Source: Novosphingobium sp. ERN07
Lineage (GTDB): Bacteria; Pseudomonadota; Alphaproteobacteria; Sphingomonadales; Sphingomonadaceae
Assembly: GCF_012641335.1 (NCBI RefSeq)
Contig: NZ_JABAID010000002.1
Span: forward strand, 434,001 to 498,000
Direction of reading: 5' to 3'
Length of the DNA stretch: 64,000 nucleotides
The first letter of the stretch is position 1. Each line of letters starts with the position of its first letter. Below, one piece after another: positions 1 to 8,166 of this stretch. The notes beneath the pieces are model-generated. The model did not search any database. It saw nothing but the letters and a program-made list of their open reading frames with translations, and was not told the DNA's origin. A program made the translations under genes and the position numbers.

Positions 1-966
1 GAAGCTGCAGGCGCCACGATCAAGCCCGATGCCAAGACGGTGTTCGATGGTTGCGAGATGATCGTAAAGGTCAAGGAACCGCAAGCCGTGGAGCGCGCAA
101 TGCTGCGCAAGGGCCAGATCCTCTATACCTACCTCCACCTTGCGCCCGACCCCGAACAGACCGCGGATCTCATCAAATCGGGCGTCACCGCCATCGCCTA
201 TGAAACGGTGACCGGCGCGGGCAACGCCCTGCCCTTGCTGAAGCCGATGAGTCAGGTTGCAGGCCGCATGGCCATTCAGGCCGGGGCCACCGCGCTGGAA
301 AAGGCGCACGGCGGACGTGGTGTATTGCTCGGCGGCGTACCGGGCGTGCTGCCGGGCAAGGTCGTGGTGATCGGTGGCGGCGTGGTGGGCTTTAACGCGG
401 CGCAGATGGCGGTGGGCCTTGGCGCGGACGTGACCATCCTTGATCGTGATCCCGATGTGCTCGAAAAGCTCGACAACCACTTCGAAGGCCGCGCGCGCAC
501 GCTCTTTTCGGGCAAGGCCGCGCTGGCTGCGCTTGTGGCCGAGGCAGACCTTGTGATCGGCGCGGTGTTGATCCCCGGAGCCGCAGCGCCCAAGCTGATC
601 ACGCGCGATATGCTGTCCACGATGAAGCCCGGCTCGGTGCTGGTGGACGTGGCCATTGATCAGGGTGGCTGCTTCGAAACCAGCCATGCAACGACCCATG
701 CCGAACCGACCTATGTCGTCGATGGCGTGGTCCACTATTGCGTTGCCAACATGCCCGGCGCGGTGGCGCGCACCAGCACTTATGCGCTGAACAACGTGAC
801 CCTGCCCCACGCCCTGCGCATCGCGGACAAGGGCTGGAAAGCGGCGCTCAAGGCCGATGCGAACCTTGCTGCGGGTCTCAACGTCCACGAAGGCAAGGTG
901 ACCTATGAAGCGGTCGCAAACGAACTGGGCTACGCCTACACGCCCGTGGCCGAAGTGCTTGCCTGA
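1..966 (+). CDS. ald: Alanine dehydrogenase, 5'-truncated by window edge
   Basis: NAD-dependent alanine dehydrogenase, which interconverts L-alanine and pyruvate plus ammonia in the cytoplasm. The open frame runs from base 1 without a start, so the N-terminus lies outside the window; about 321 residues are present of a family length near 370. The visible part has the KVKEPQ segment of the substrate domain, the [13 protein letters not shown] region and the NAD-binding glycine motif [10 protein letters not shown] at about 361-390. The C-terminus (Asn-Glu-Leu-Gly-Tyr, then a Pro-Val-Ala tail) is that expected of the family. The next gene is on the opposite strand and converges on it, so nothing downstream is co-transcribed. 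High confidence in family; the 5' end cannot be judged. Confidence 0.93.
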   Translation, partial: EAAGATIKPDAKTVFDGCEMIVKVKEPQAVERAMLRKGQILYTYLHLAPDPEQTADLIKSGVTAIAYETVTGAGNALPLLKPMSQVAGRMAIQAGATALEKAHGGRGVLLGGVPGVLPGKVVVIGGGVVGFNAAQMAVGLGADVTILDRDPDVLEKLDNHFEGRARTLFSGKAALAALVAEADLVIGAVLIPGAAAPKLITRDMLSTMKPGSVLVDVAIDQGGCFETSHATTHAEPTYVVDGVVHYCVANMPGAVARTSTYALNNVTLPHALRIADKGWKAALKADANLAAGLNVHEGKVTYEAVANELGYAYTPVAEVLA

Positions 967-993
967 TATGATCGCGGGTGGGGCAGTTCGCCT

Positions 994-2607
994 TCACCCG
1001 CGATGCAGCAGTTTCCACAAAACGGACCGGTCGCGCAGAATTTCACGCGCAGCATTATGCCCCGGCGCGCCGGTCACCCCGCCACCGGGGTGGGTACCCG
1101 AACCGCACATATACAGCCCCCAGATAGGTGCGCGGTAATCGCCATGCCCCAGCACCGGGCGCGCCGACCAAAGCTGGTCAAGGCTCATCCGCCCGTGGAA
1201 GATATCTCCGCCGACAAGACCGAACTTTCGCTCCAGATCGAGCGGCGAATGGATTTGCCGCGCAATCACGCTGGCCTTGAAATTTGGCGCGTGGGCGGTG
1301 ACAGTATCGATGATCAGGTCCGCCGCCTCTTCACGGCAATCGTCCCACGAACGGCCATCTGGCAGCGTGGGTGCAAACTGCTGGCAAAACAGGCTGGCCA
1401 CATGGCAACCCGGCGGTGCAAGGCTGTCATCAAGCGTTGAGGGAATTAGCATCTCGACAATCGGCTGACGTGACCAGCCATGCGCTCTGGCATCATCGAA
1501 GGCGCGGTCCATGTAATCCAGCCCCGGCGCAATCACGATCCCGGCGGTGTGATGTCCGGCCAGCGCCTTTCCGGGCAGAACGCTGAAATCGGGCAGTTCG
1601 GACAGCGCAACATTCATGCGGAACGTGCCCGAACCCGTCTTGAACCCTGCGATACGCCGCCGGAAATCAGCATCGAGATCGCTGTCCTCCACCATCTGCC
1701 GATAAAGCAGTGCCGGGCCGACATTGGCCGCAATGATCGGCGCATAAAGCTCCTCACCGCTTTCCAGCCGCACGCCCGCCGCCTTGCCCTTATCGACCAG
1801 AACCTTGGCAACAGGCGCTTCCAGACTGATCTCCACACCCGCAACGGTGCAAGCAGCCGCCATCGCTTGCGTGATCGCACCCATGCCGCCAATTGCATGG
1901 CCCCATGCGCCTGCCTTGCCGTTCACCTCACCGAACACATGGTGCAACAGCACATAGGCTGACCCCGGCGTGGAAACCCCGGCGAAGTTCCCTACCACCG
2001 CATCGAAGGCAAAAGCGGATTTCACGCGGTCATCCCTGAACCACCCGTCCAGAAATTCGCGAGCAGAGCGGGTAAATATCTCCAGCAAATCGCGCTGCGC
2101 TGCCGCATCCAGCTTTGCCAGCGGCCAGCCCTGCCGCGCCGCGGCCTGCAACGCGGCAAGCCCGCCCCCCACGTTAGGGGGCGTCTGCAGCGCAAGGTCA
2201 CGCAGCACATCGGCAAGTCGGCCCAGCGCGGCGTCATAACGCGGATACGCTTCGGAATCGGCAGGCGATATTCGCGCGAACTCAGCTTGCGTGCGCCCTT
2301 CCCCTCCGCCCAGCTTCAAATAGCTGTCGGCAAAGGGCAGAAAGTTCGAAAGTTTGCGCTCCACCACGCGGTAGCCGTGATCGTGCAGGCGCATGTCCGC
2401 AATCACTTTGGGCTGGAGCAGGCTGACGGTGTAGCTGGCAGTCGAATTGCGGAAGCCGGGATGAAACTCCTCGGTCACCGCCGCACCGCCCACCACATGC
2501 CGCCGCTCAAGCACCCGCACGCGCATCCCGGCGCGGGCAAGGTAGAAGGCGCAAGTCAGGCCGTTGTGGCCTCCACCGATGATCAGAGCATCGTAACGGT
2601 TGGACAA
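994..2607 (-). CDS. Phytoene-dehydrogenase-like FAD oxidoreductase (PYROXD2-like)
   Basis: 537-residue flavoprotein of the NAD(P)/FAD-dependent oxidoreductase group that includes phytoene desaturases and PYROXD2. The N-terminal FAD motif is IIGGGHNG (residues 9-16), followed by the conserved second FAD contact VLERRHVVGGAAVTEE. The C-terminus has the typical GSGTHPGGGVTGAPGHNAA segment that closes the FAD site. There are no carotenoid genes around it, so a carotenoid role is unlikely; many members of this clade have no known substrate. It is separated from the upstream ech gene by a hairpin terminator near 2684-2717, so it is probably its own transcription unit. Function beyond FAD-dependent redox is unknown. 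Confidence 0.8.
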   Translation of the reverse strand: MSNRYDALIIGGGHNGLTCAFYLARAGMRVRVLERRHVVGGAAVTEEFHPGFRNSTASYTVSLLQPKVIADMRLHDHGYRVVERKLSNFLPFADSYLKLGGGEGRTQAEFARISPADSEAYPRYDAALGRLADVLRDLALQTPPNVGGGLAALQAAARQGWPLAKLDAAAQRDLLEIFTRSAREFLDGWFRDDRVKSAFAFDAVVGNFAGVSTPGSAYVLLHHVFGEVNGKAGAWGHAIGGMGAITQAMAAACTVAGVEISLEAPVAKVLVDKGKAAGVRLESGEELYAPIIAANVGPALLYRQMVEDSDLDADFRRRIAGFKTGSGTFRMNVALSELPDFSVLPGKALAGHHTAGIVIAPGLDYMDRAFDDARAHGWSRQPIVEMLIPSTLDDSLAPPGCHVASLFCQQFAPTLPDGRSWDDCREEAADLIIDTVTAHAPNFKASVIARQIHSPLDLERKFGLVGGDIFHGRMSLDQLWSARPVLGHGDYRAPIWGLYMCGSGTHPGGGVTGAPGHNAAREILRDRSVLWKLLHRG

Positions 2608-2683
2608 AGGTCGCGTCTCGCATTCTGGCAGGACGCCCCCATCCTAACGATGCCCGGTCCCAAGACCATCGCCTTTCGCACGA

Positions 2684-2717
2684 AAAAGCCCCGGCCGCAC
2701 AGGCGACCGGGGCTTTT
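2684..2717 (-). terminator. Rho-independent terminator after vdh-ech
   Basis: An 11-base-pair perfect stem (2684-2694 with 2707-2717, core GCCCCGG) encloses a 12-base loop. Read on the minus strand the stem is followed by a run of five T, and on the plus strand by four T, so it could work in both directions. It lies just downstream of ech and upstream of the flavoprotein gene, where an operon end is expected. Confidence 0.8.
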
Positions 2718-2739
2718 CGAAATCCATCCGGTTAAAGGA

Positions 2740-3591
2740 TCAGCCTTCGACCTTGCTGGTATCGAAAGTGCCCAGACCCGGCTTGAAGCTCTTCTCATCA
2801 AGGAACTGACGCGTCGCTTCCTTGCGGGCTGCCGCACCACCGAAGCTGTGCAGCGCTTCCTGCGCGCGGATCTGGTATTCCAAACCGTTGTCATAGGTCA
2901 TGTCGACCATGCGGCGCACAGCCCACTTGGTAGCGCGAAGGGCGTGGCCGTCCTTCTTCTTCAGCGCTTCACAGATTTCCAGCACACGCGCCTTCAGCTT
3001 ATCGGCAGGAACGGCTTCGGTAATGAGTCCCTGCTCTTCAGCCTGCTTGCCGGTCAGGTTTTCACCCATCATCGCGTGATACATGGCCTTGCGGAACGGC
3101 ATTAGTTCCTGCGCGACCTTCGAAGCGCCACCGCCGGGAAGAATGCCCCAGTTTATTTCCGAAAGGCCAAACTGCGCATCTTCCGAAGCGATAGCGATAT
3201 CGCAGCCGAACAGCGGGCCATAGCCGCCGCCGAAGCACCAGCCGTTGATCATCGCCACGGTCGGCTTTTCGTACCAGCGCAGGCGTTCGAACCAGCCATA
3301 GCTTTCGCGCTGCGACTTGCGGATCGCGCCAAGGCCCTGCGCTTCGGTTTCGCGGAAATATTCCTTGAGGTCCATACCGGCAGTCCAGGCATCGCCTTCG
3401 CCGGTCAGCACCAGAACCTTCACGTCATCGCGGAATTCCAGTTCTTCCAGCACGGCCTTCATACGGCGGTTGAGCTTCGGGCTCATGCAGTTGCGCTTTT
3501 CCGGGCGGTTGAACTTTACCCAGGCAATGCCGTCTTCGACGGTGAAAGCGACGGTATCTTCTTCCGTGCGCTCAATCTTCTGTTCGGTCAT
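2740..3591 (-). CDS. ech: p-Hydroxycinnamoyl-CoA hydratase/lyase (feruloyl-CoA hydratase/lyase)
   Basis: 283-residue crotonase-fold enzyme that hydrates feruloyl-, caffeoyl- or coumaroyl-CoA and splits the product to the benzaldehyde (for example vanillin) plus acetyl-CoA. The frame is open further upstream, but the ATG at 3591 has a good ribosome site (GAAGGA, about 7 bases away) and gives the family N-terminus. Diagnostic features: AGMDLKEYFRE with Tyr78, the oxyanion-hole stretch NGWCFGGGYGPL, and FGLSEINWGILPGG with Glu145; these Tyr and Glu match the residues singled out in characterised hydroxycinnamoyl-CoA hydratase-lyases. It follows vdh by 28 bases, so the aldehyde product is handed to the neighbour. 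No feruloyl-CoA synthetase is in the window. Confidence 0.93.
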   Translation of the reverse strand: MTEQKIERTEEDTVAFTVEDGIAWVKFNRPEKRNCMSPKLNRRMKAVLEELEFRDDVKVLVLTGEGDAWTAGMDLKEYFRETEAQGLGAIRKSQRESYGWFERLRWYEKPTVAMINGWCFGGGYGPLFGCDIAIASEDAQFGLSEINWGILPGGGASKVAQELMPFRKAMYHAMMGENLTGKQAEEQGLITEAVPADKLKARVLEICEALKKKDGHALRATKWAVRRMVDMTYDNGLEYQIRAQEALHSFGGAAARKEATRQFLDEKSFKPGLGTFDTSKVEG

Positions 3592-3619
3592 GGTCTTGTC
3601 CTTCAAGATAATAGCAAAA

Positions 3620-5020
3620 TCAGATGGGGAAATGGCCGGGCTGGGTTTCCATCGTGATCCAGCGCAGTTCGGTGAAGCTGTCGATCCCGGCCTTCCCGCC
3701 AAAGCGGCCATAGCCAGAGGCACCCACGCCGCCGAAAGGCATTTGGGCTTCATCGTGCACAGTAGGTCCGTTGACGTGGCAGATGCCGGACTTGATCTGG
3801 CGCGCCACGCGCAGACCGCGCGCCGTGTCTCGCGTGAAGACCGCAGCGGAAAGCCCGTATTCGGTGTCATTCGCCAGTTCGATGGCGTGCGCTTCATCAC
3901 GGGCGTGGATGACGCCGACAACCGGGCCGAAGCTTTCATCGCGGAACAGCTTCATGTCCTGCGTAACCCCATCGACGACGTGCGCGGGCATCAGCACATT
4001 TTGCGTCGTCTCACCACCGGTAAGCAGTTCGGCACCCTTGCTCAGCGCGTCAGCGACAAGGCTCTGGCAATGCGCCACGGTCTTCGCATCCACCACCGCG
4101 CCCAGCGGCGTTGTGCCTTCGCGCGGATCGCCCACTGCCATGCTCCCGACCTTGGCCTTGAACTTCGCGGCAAATTCGTCCGCCACGGCATCGACCACGA
4201 TGATCCGTTCGGTCGACATGCAGATCTGGCCCTGATTCATGAATGCGCCAAAGGCCGCAGCCTTCACCGCCTCGTCCAGATCGGCGTCATCCAGCACGAT
4301 CAGCGGCGCCTTGCCCCCCAGTTCCAACAGACAGGGCTTGAGGTGCTGCGCCGCTCGTGTAGCAATGATCCTGCCAACAGCAGTAGAGCCGGTGAAGTTG
4401 ATGCGCTTCACTTCCGGTGCATCGATCAGCGCACCAACCACGTCCGCCGCGTCGGCAGGCGCATTGGTCACCACATTCACCACACCTTCGGGGAAACCCG
4501 CTTCGGCAAATGCCTCGATTATAAGCGCGTGGGTGCGCGGACATTGCTCGCTGGCCTTTAGGATCACCGCGTTGCCACAAGCGAGCGGGACCGCGATGGC
4601 GCGCACACCAAGAATGATCGGCGCGTTCCACGGCGCAATCCCAAGCATGACACCGACCGGCTCACGCAGCGCCATTGCGACACAGCCCGGCTTGTCCGAG
4701 GGGATCACCTCACCCGAAATCTGGGTGGTAAGCGCTGCAGCTTCACGAACCATGCTGGCGGCAAGGCCAAGGTTGAACAGCGCCCATCCCTTGGTCGCGC
4801 CAATTTCACCCATCATTGCTTCAACGAAGGCATCTGCGCGCGATTCGAGGGCGGTTGCCGCCTTCATCAGAACGGCGCGACGGGCATTCGGCCCCATAGC
4901 CGCCCACGCCGGGAAAGCTCTTGCAGCCTTGGCCGCGATTGCGGGAATATCCGATGCTTGCATCGCCTCTGCGCTGGAGGCGATGTCACCGGTAAGCGGA
5001 TTGATGCGTTCGAAAAACAT
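3620..5020 (-). CDS. vdh: Vanillin (benzaldehyde-type) dehydrogenase
   Basis: 466-residue NAD(P)-dependent aldehyde dehydrogenase of the vanillin/salicylaldehyde dehydrogenase branch; oxidises vanillin or 4-hydroxybenzaldehyde to the acid. Cofactor and catalytic parts are complete: APWNAP with Asn132, LLELGGKAP with Glu233, and NQGQICMSTERI with the nucleophile Cys267. The Met following the Cys and the STERI context are typical of vanillin-type members. ATG at 5020 is preceded by GGGAG at good distance. First gene of the vdh-ech operon; a strong promoter with an overlapping palindrome lies just upstream. Physiological aldehyde is inferred from the partner hydratase/lyase. Confidence 0.9.
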   Translation of the reverse strand: MFFERINPLTGDIASSAEAMQASDIPAIAAKAARAFPAWAAMGPNARRAVLMKAATALESRADAFVEAMMGEIGATKGWALFNLGLAASMVREAAALTTQISGEVIPSDKPGCVAMALREPVGVMLGIAPWNAPIILGVRAIAVPLACGNAVILKASEQCPRTHALIIEAFAEAGFPEGVVNVVTNAPADAADVVGALIDAPEVKRINFTGSTAVGRIIATRAAQHLKPCLLELGGKAPLIVLDDADLDEAVKAAAFGAFMNQGQICMSTERIIVVDAVADEFAAKFKAKVGSMAVGDPREGTTPLGAVVDAKTVAHCQSLVADALSKGAELLTGGETTQNVLMPAHVVDGVTQDMKLFRDESFGPVVGVIHARDEAHAIELANDTEYGLSAAVFTRDTARGLRVARQIKSGICHVNGPTVHDEAQMPFGGVGASGYGRFGGKAGIDSFTELRWITMETQPGHFPI

Positions 5021-5040
5021 GACTGCTCTCCCAATCTGTT

Positions 5041-5072
5041 ATGATTTATAGCAATCATGATCGATGGGTCAA
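5041..5072 (-). promoter_or_regulatory. Sigma-70-type promoter with overlapping palindrome for vdh-ech
   Basis: On the minus strand, TTGACC (5072-5067) and TATAAA (5050-5045) are separated by 16 bases, a near-consensus promoter ending about 25 bases before the vdh start. The inverted repeat ATGATT-N6-AATCAT (5041-5058) covers the -10 box, so a bound protein would block polymerase. MarR-type regulators of hydroxycinnamate genes (for example FerC, HcaR, CouR) bind palindromes of this kind and are released by the CoA thioester; no MarR gene is in the window, so the identity of the regulator is inference. Confidence 0.6.
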
Positions 5073-5234
5073 CAGGCTATTCGGCGCCACAAGCGCCTGA
5101 TAATTTGTGCAGGTGCAGCAATTTTGATGACTCACCCTTCGGCCTAGGCCGTCATTGCGGGCCACTCATTATATTGATAACGCAGTCAATTTCTTCACAC
5201 CCAAGAAAACCTAGCCATCTTCGCTCTATGATTG

Positions 5235-5366
5235 TAAAAAATGCAACACACCATTCGTTATTCGCACTTGCGAAGAATCGGCCCGACGCCCATCTAGGTG
5301 AGGCCTTTCAGGCATCCTCTCCCAAACTTTCCAAGGGCCGCCCGGCAACGGTGCGGCCCCTTTTTT
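5235..5366 (+). ncRNA. Candidate small RNA ending in a strong terminator
   Basis: Between the vdh start and the 3' end of the next minus-strand gene, the plus strand holds three hairpins in a row: ATTCGC-ACTT-GCGAAgAAT near 5260-5280, GAG-GCCT-TTC-AGGC-atC-CTC near 5300-5320, and a perfect 7-bp stem 5335-5341/5353-5359 (GGGCCGC/GCGGCCC) followed within one base by TTTTTT. No plus-strand protein gene ends here, so this terminator has no other client. The single-stranded CCTCTCCC could face Shine-Dalgarno sequences, as in several alphaproteobacterial trans-acting RNAs (SuhB and the alpha-r families). The 5' end is not defined; I saw no convincing promoter. Confidence 0.4.
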
Positions 5367-5394
5367 GCCTGAACAGATCACCTGTCCGTGCGGG

Positions 5395-6387
5395 TCAGCT
5401 CTGATGCGGCAGGATGACACTGCGGCCTATCACATTGCGCTGTTCCATCGCGCGATAGGCACTGGCCCATTCAGACATGGCATAGCGCGCGTGGACATGC
5501 GGGAGAATCCGCCCCTCGCCAGCGAGTTTCAGAATGCTTTCGATATTCTCGGCACCGCGTTCAGGAAACCGACGGCCATATTCGCCAGCGCGCACACCAA
5601 CGACCGAAAACCCTTTGATCAACGCAATGTTCGCACCGATCTGGGGGATGCGCCCGGCAGCAAAGCCGATCACCAGCAACCGCCCGTTGAACGCAATGCA
5701 GCGTGTGGATTCGTCGAAAACATCGCCACCAACCGGATCGTAGACCAGATCAGCTCCTCGTCCGTCGGTGATCGCCAGCACCTGTTCACGAAAGCCGGAA
5801 CCGCCATCGATCACATGGTCAGGCGCATACAGACTGGCGATGGCATCCCGCTTTGCCTGCGTCGATGCGACCGCGATGACTTTCAGCCCCAGCGCCTTGC
5901 CTAGGTCCACCGCAGCCAGTCCCACGCCACCCGCGGCGCCGTGGACCAGCAACCATTCACCCGCCACCGCCTGCCCCCGGCGAACCAGCGCCACCCATGC
6001 GGTAAGATAGGCCGCGCGCAACGCCGCGCCCTCAGCCATGTCCAGTCTGGCAGGCAACGGCACCACCGCCTCTTCGCGAAAGGCCCCATACTGCGCGACC
6101 GCGCCCGTCAGGCCGCCGACGATCACCCTGTCACCTTCACGCAAGCGATTGCCCCCCCGCGCTTCGATGACGGTCCCCGCTCCTTCCATGCCGGGTACGA
6201 AAGGCAAAGACGGTTTGGCCTGATAACCACCGCGCGTCATCAGCAGGTCGGGAAAGCCCAGAGCGGCTGCCTCGATCCGTACCAGCACTTCGCCCAGCGC
6301 GGGCACCGGCATTGGCAGTTCCGTCAGCGCCACGCCGCCAAGATCATCGCTCAACCGCTGCACCTGAACCGCCTGCATGGTCTTCAT
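5395..6387 (-). CDS. NADPH:quinone oxidoreductase, zinc-type MDR family
   Basis: 330-residue medium-chain dehydrogenase/reductase of the quinone oxidoreductase (QOR/zeta-crystallin) group. The frame is open upstream, but ATG 6387 has GGGAG eight bases away and gives the family N-terminus (KTMQAVQV). It has the GroES-like domain with GFPDLLMTRGGYQ and PFVPGMEGAGTV, then the nucleotide-binding motif VHGAAGGVGLAAVDLG (AAxGGVG, the QOR signature). The zinc-binding cysteines of alcohol dehydrogenases are absent, as usual for QORs. It probably reduces quinones or enones; the substrate is unknown. It is separate from vdh-ech by 374 bases. Confidence 0.85.
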   Translation of the reverse strand: MKTMQAVQVQRLSDDLGGVALTELPMPVPALGEVLVRIEAAALGFPDLLMTRGGYQAKPSLPFVPGMEGAGTVIEARGGNRLREGDRVIVGGLTGAVAQYGAFREEAVVPLPARLDMAEGAALRAAYLTAWVALVRRGQAVAGEWLLVHGAAGGVGLAAVDLGKALGLKVIAVASTQAKRDAIASLYAPDHVIDGGSGFREQVLAITDGRGADLVYDPVGGDVFDESTRCIAFNGRLLVIGFAAGRIPQIGANIALIKGFSVVGVRAGEYGRRFPERGAENIESILKLAGEGRILPHVHARYAMSEWASAYRAMEQRNVIGRSVILPHQS

Positions 6388-6854
6388 ATCGTTCTCCCGG
6401 AACGGACATTGGCCCAATCGACGGAGCCGACCAAGCCCGGTTTCCTGACCGATCAAGGCGCAGCGCCAAAACTTTTTGAGCAGCGCCTTGCTGCGGCGCA
6501 GCATCAGCTTTGGTCTACAGACTGCCTCGCCGCTCACCCTAGAGATTTTCAACAAAAGCCCGGCTTTTGGGACTTTTCGGACATCCGTCCAGATTTGGCG
6601 TATTACGACTTGTGATAGACGTATGCCATCACCCCAGCATTGAACCGCCCTTTGCTGCAAGGCACAAGTAGAACACCATGAATTACTTAGTTTTATTTAT
6701 TAAAATAACTTGTGCACCCCAGTCACCAGACCTATTCTTGAACTTGGATTGGAATCAATCGGGAATACCCGCCAGTCCACAAATAACCGCCAATAAGGCA
6801 GCAGGAGCCGGAAAGCCGGACCTGACCAGAATAGTGTTTCGCAGGAGAATGCCC
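6388..6854. other. Non-coding stretch between qor and urcA
   Basis: 467 bases with no credible gene. It must hold the divergent promoters of the quinone oxidoreductase and the UrcA protein. Near 6690-6710 there is an AT-rich block (TTTTATTTATTAAAATAA), unlike the surrounding GC-rich sequence. A short palindrome CAAAAGC-CCG-GCTTTTG lies at 6553-6569. No function is assigned to either. Confidence 0.5.
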
Positions 6855-7169
6855 ATGACCAAACTTCTCGCCGCAATCGCGGCGGTCGGACTGCTGTCTG
6901 CGCCGCAGATCGCAGCCGCCGCTGCGCCCGCCCAGACCGTAAACATCTCGGTCTCCGCCGATGGCCTTGACCTCACCCGTGCAGATCACATGCGAAAGCT
7001 GCGCAACCGCATCGCGGATGCCGCCGCCGAAGCCTGCGATCCTTCCGACCGCATGATCGTGACGCCGATGCCCGACTACCGGTGCCGCCGTGCGGCCGTC
7101 GCCAGCGTTGAGCCGATGGTTCAGGAACTGGCGCAGGCCGCCCGTCACGGCACGATGGCCAGACGTTAA
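6855..7169 (+). CDS. UrcA family protein, secreted
   Basis: 104-residue exported protein of the UrcA family, common in sphingomonads and caulobacters and of unknown function. The start at 6855 is chosen because AGGAG sits seven bases upstream (6843-6847); an in-frame ATG at 6849 is too close. A cleavable signal peptide is visible (MTKLLAAIAAVGLLSAPQIAAAAA). The mature part shows the family pattern: a short beta segment QTVNISVSADGLDLT, then HMRKLRNRIADAAAEAC and a second Cys in YRCRRAAV, likely a disulfide pair. It ends just before a strong terminator. Confidence 0.85.
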   Translation: MTKLLAAIAAVGLLSAPQIAAAAAPAQTVNISVSADGLDLTRADHMRKLRNRIADAAAEACDPSDRMIVTPMPDYRCRRAAVASVEPMVQELAQAARHGTMARR

Positions 7170-7190
7170 GCTATTGCAAGCAACAGCACG

Positions 7191-7225
7191 CTGGTGCGGA
7201 GACGTTTCCCCTCCGCACCAGTTTT
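7191..7225 (+). terminator. Strong rho-independent terminator after urcA
   Basis: A perfect 11-bp stem CTGGTGCGGAG (7191-7201) / CTCCGCACCAG (7211-7221) with a nine-base loop and TTTT tail. It ends the UrcA transcript and stands nine bases before the stop of the converging response regulator gene, so it may serve both. Confidence 0.85.
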
Positions 7226-7234
7226 GCCTCCGCC

Positions 7235-8164
7235 TCAGGTGCCGAGCACCTTGATCGCCACTGCCGCTGCGGCTGCGCGGGTTTCCACACCCAGCTTCTC
7301 GTAAATCCGCTCAAGGTGTTTTTGCACCGTGCGCGGGCTGATCGCCAGAACTTCAGATATCATCCCGTTCGATTTGCCATAGCTGATCCAAAGCAGCACT
7401 TCAGCCTCACGATCTGTCAACGACAGGCGCTGCTGCAACCTGGCAACATCGGCACGTGGATTCAGCTCGTTCAGCCGGATCAGTACCTCGTTCTCGCGGT
7501 AATGCGCGATGATCACCAGTTCCAATGAACCCTCGCCCTGCTCGATCCGCGCCGTCGCGCCGAGTTCGTTGCGCGACAGCAGCCGCGTCACCGGCCCGCG
7601 CAAGGCATCAGGCAAAGTGCCGCGTTCACGGTTCCATTCCGGGCTGACGCGCGTGATCGCCAGATCGGCCATTGGCGTGCACCACAGCAACTGCCCTTGC
7701 GTATCGGTCGCCATCATCAGCCGTCCGGTGGCATCCAGCCCCGCCGCGCCAGCCTGCATGGCGCGGGCGTGGCCGATGTGCACGCGCACTCGCGCCAGCA
7801 GTTCGTGGACGTTCACCGGCTTGCGCAGATAGTCCACCCCACCCACCTCGAACCCTTCGACCACGTGTTCGCTCTCGGTAAGCCCGGTCATGAACACCAC
7901 TGGCACATGGGCCAGCGCAGCGCGCGCCTTGATCCGCCTTGTTGCTTCGAATCCGTCGATCCCCGGCATTACAGCGTCCATCAGGATCAGATCGGGCGTG
8001 ATATGCTGCAACAGGTCCAGCGCGGCATCGCCCGAAATGGCCACCAGAACGGTGATGCCAACACCTTCCAGCGTGTCGGTAAGAAAGCGCAACGAATCCG
8101 GTTCGTCATCGACAACAAGCACCGTATCGCGCCGCGCGCCCGCGCCACTTGCGGTTTCACTCAT
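7235..8164 (-). CDS. Response regulator with LuxR-type helix-turn-helix
   Basis: 309-residue two-component regulator. Receiver domain at residues 14-130 with acidic pocket VVDDE, phosphoacceptor Asp63 (LILMDAVMPG) and Lys115 (YLRKP). A middle stretch (about 140-240) has a PAS-like look, then a LuxR/NarL helix-turn-helix at about 245-305 (LTDREAEVLLWISYGKSN, ISPRTVQKHLERIYEKL). Start: ATG 8164 has AGGAG eight bases upstream inside the end of the kinase gene; an in-frame TTG at 8170 is less likely. It is translationally coupled to the kinase just upstream. Target genes are not evident. Confidence 0.88.
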   Translation of the reverse strand: MSETASGAGARRDTVLVVDDEPDSLRFLTDTLEGVGITVLVAISGDAALDLLQHITPDLILMDAVMPGIDGFEATRRIKARAALAHVPVVFMTGLTESEHVVEGFEVGGVDYLRKPVNVHELLARVRVHIGHARAMQAGAAGLDATGRLMMATDTQGQLLWCTPMADLAITRVSPEWNRERGTLPDALRGPVTRLLSRNELGATARIEQGEGSLELVIIAHYRENEVLIRLNELNPRADVARLQQRLSLTDREAEVLLWISYGKSNGMISEVLAISPRTVQKHLERIYEKLGVETRAAAAAVAIKVLGT

Positions 8165-8166
8165 CG

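Noticed and set aside
276..656. Open frame antisense to alanine dehydrogenase
   Set aside because: Low-complexity Ser/Thr/Pro/Ala translation typical of the antisense of a GC-rich gene.
994..2607. Carotenoid phytoene desaturase
   Set aside because: No other carotenoid gene (crtB, crtY, crtE) is near and the C-terminal pattern fits the PYROXD2-like group better.
5335..5366. The hairpin as terminator of the minus-strand quinone oxidoreductase
   Set aside because: The T-run is on the plus strand; on the minus strand the stem is followed by TTGGAAAG, which is a poor terminator.
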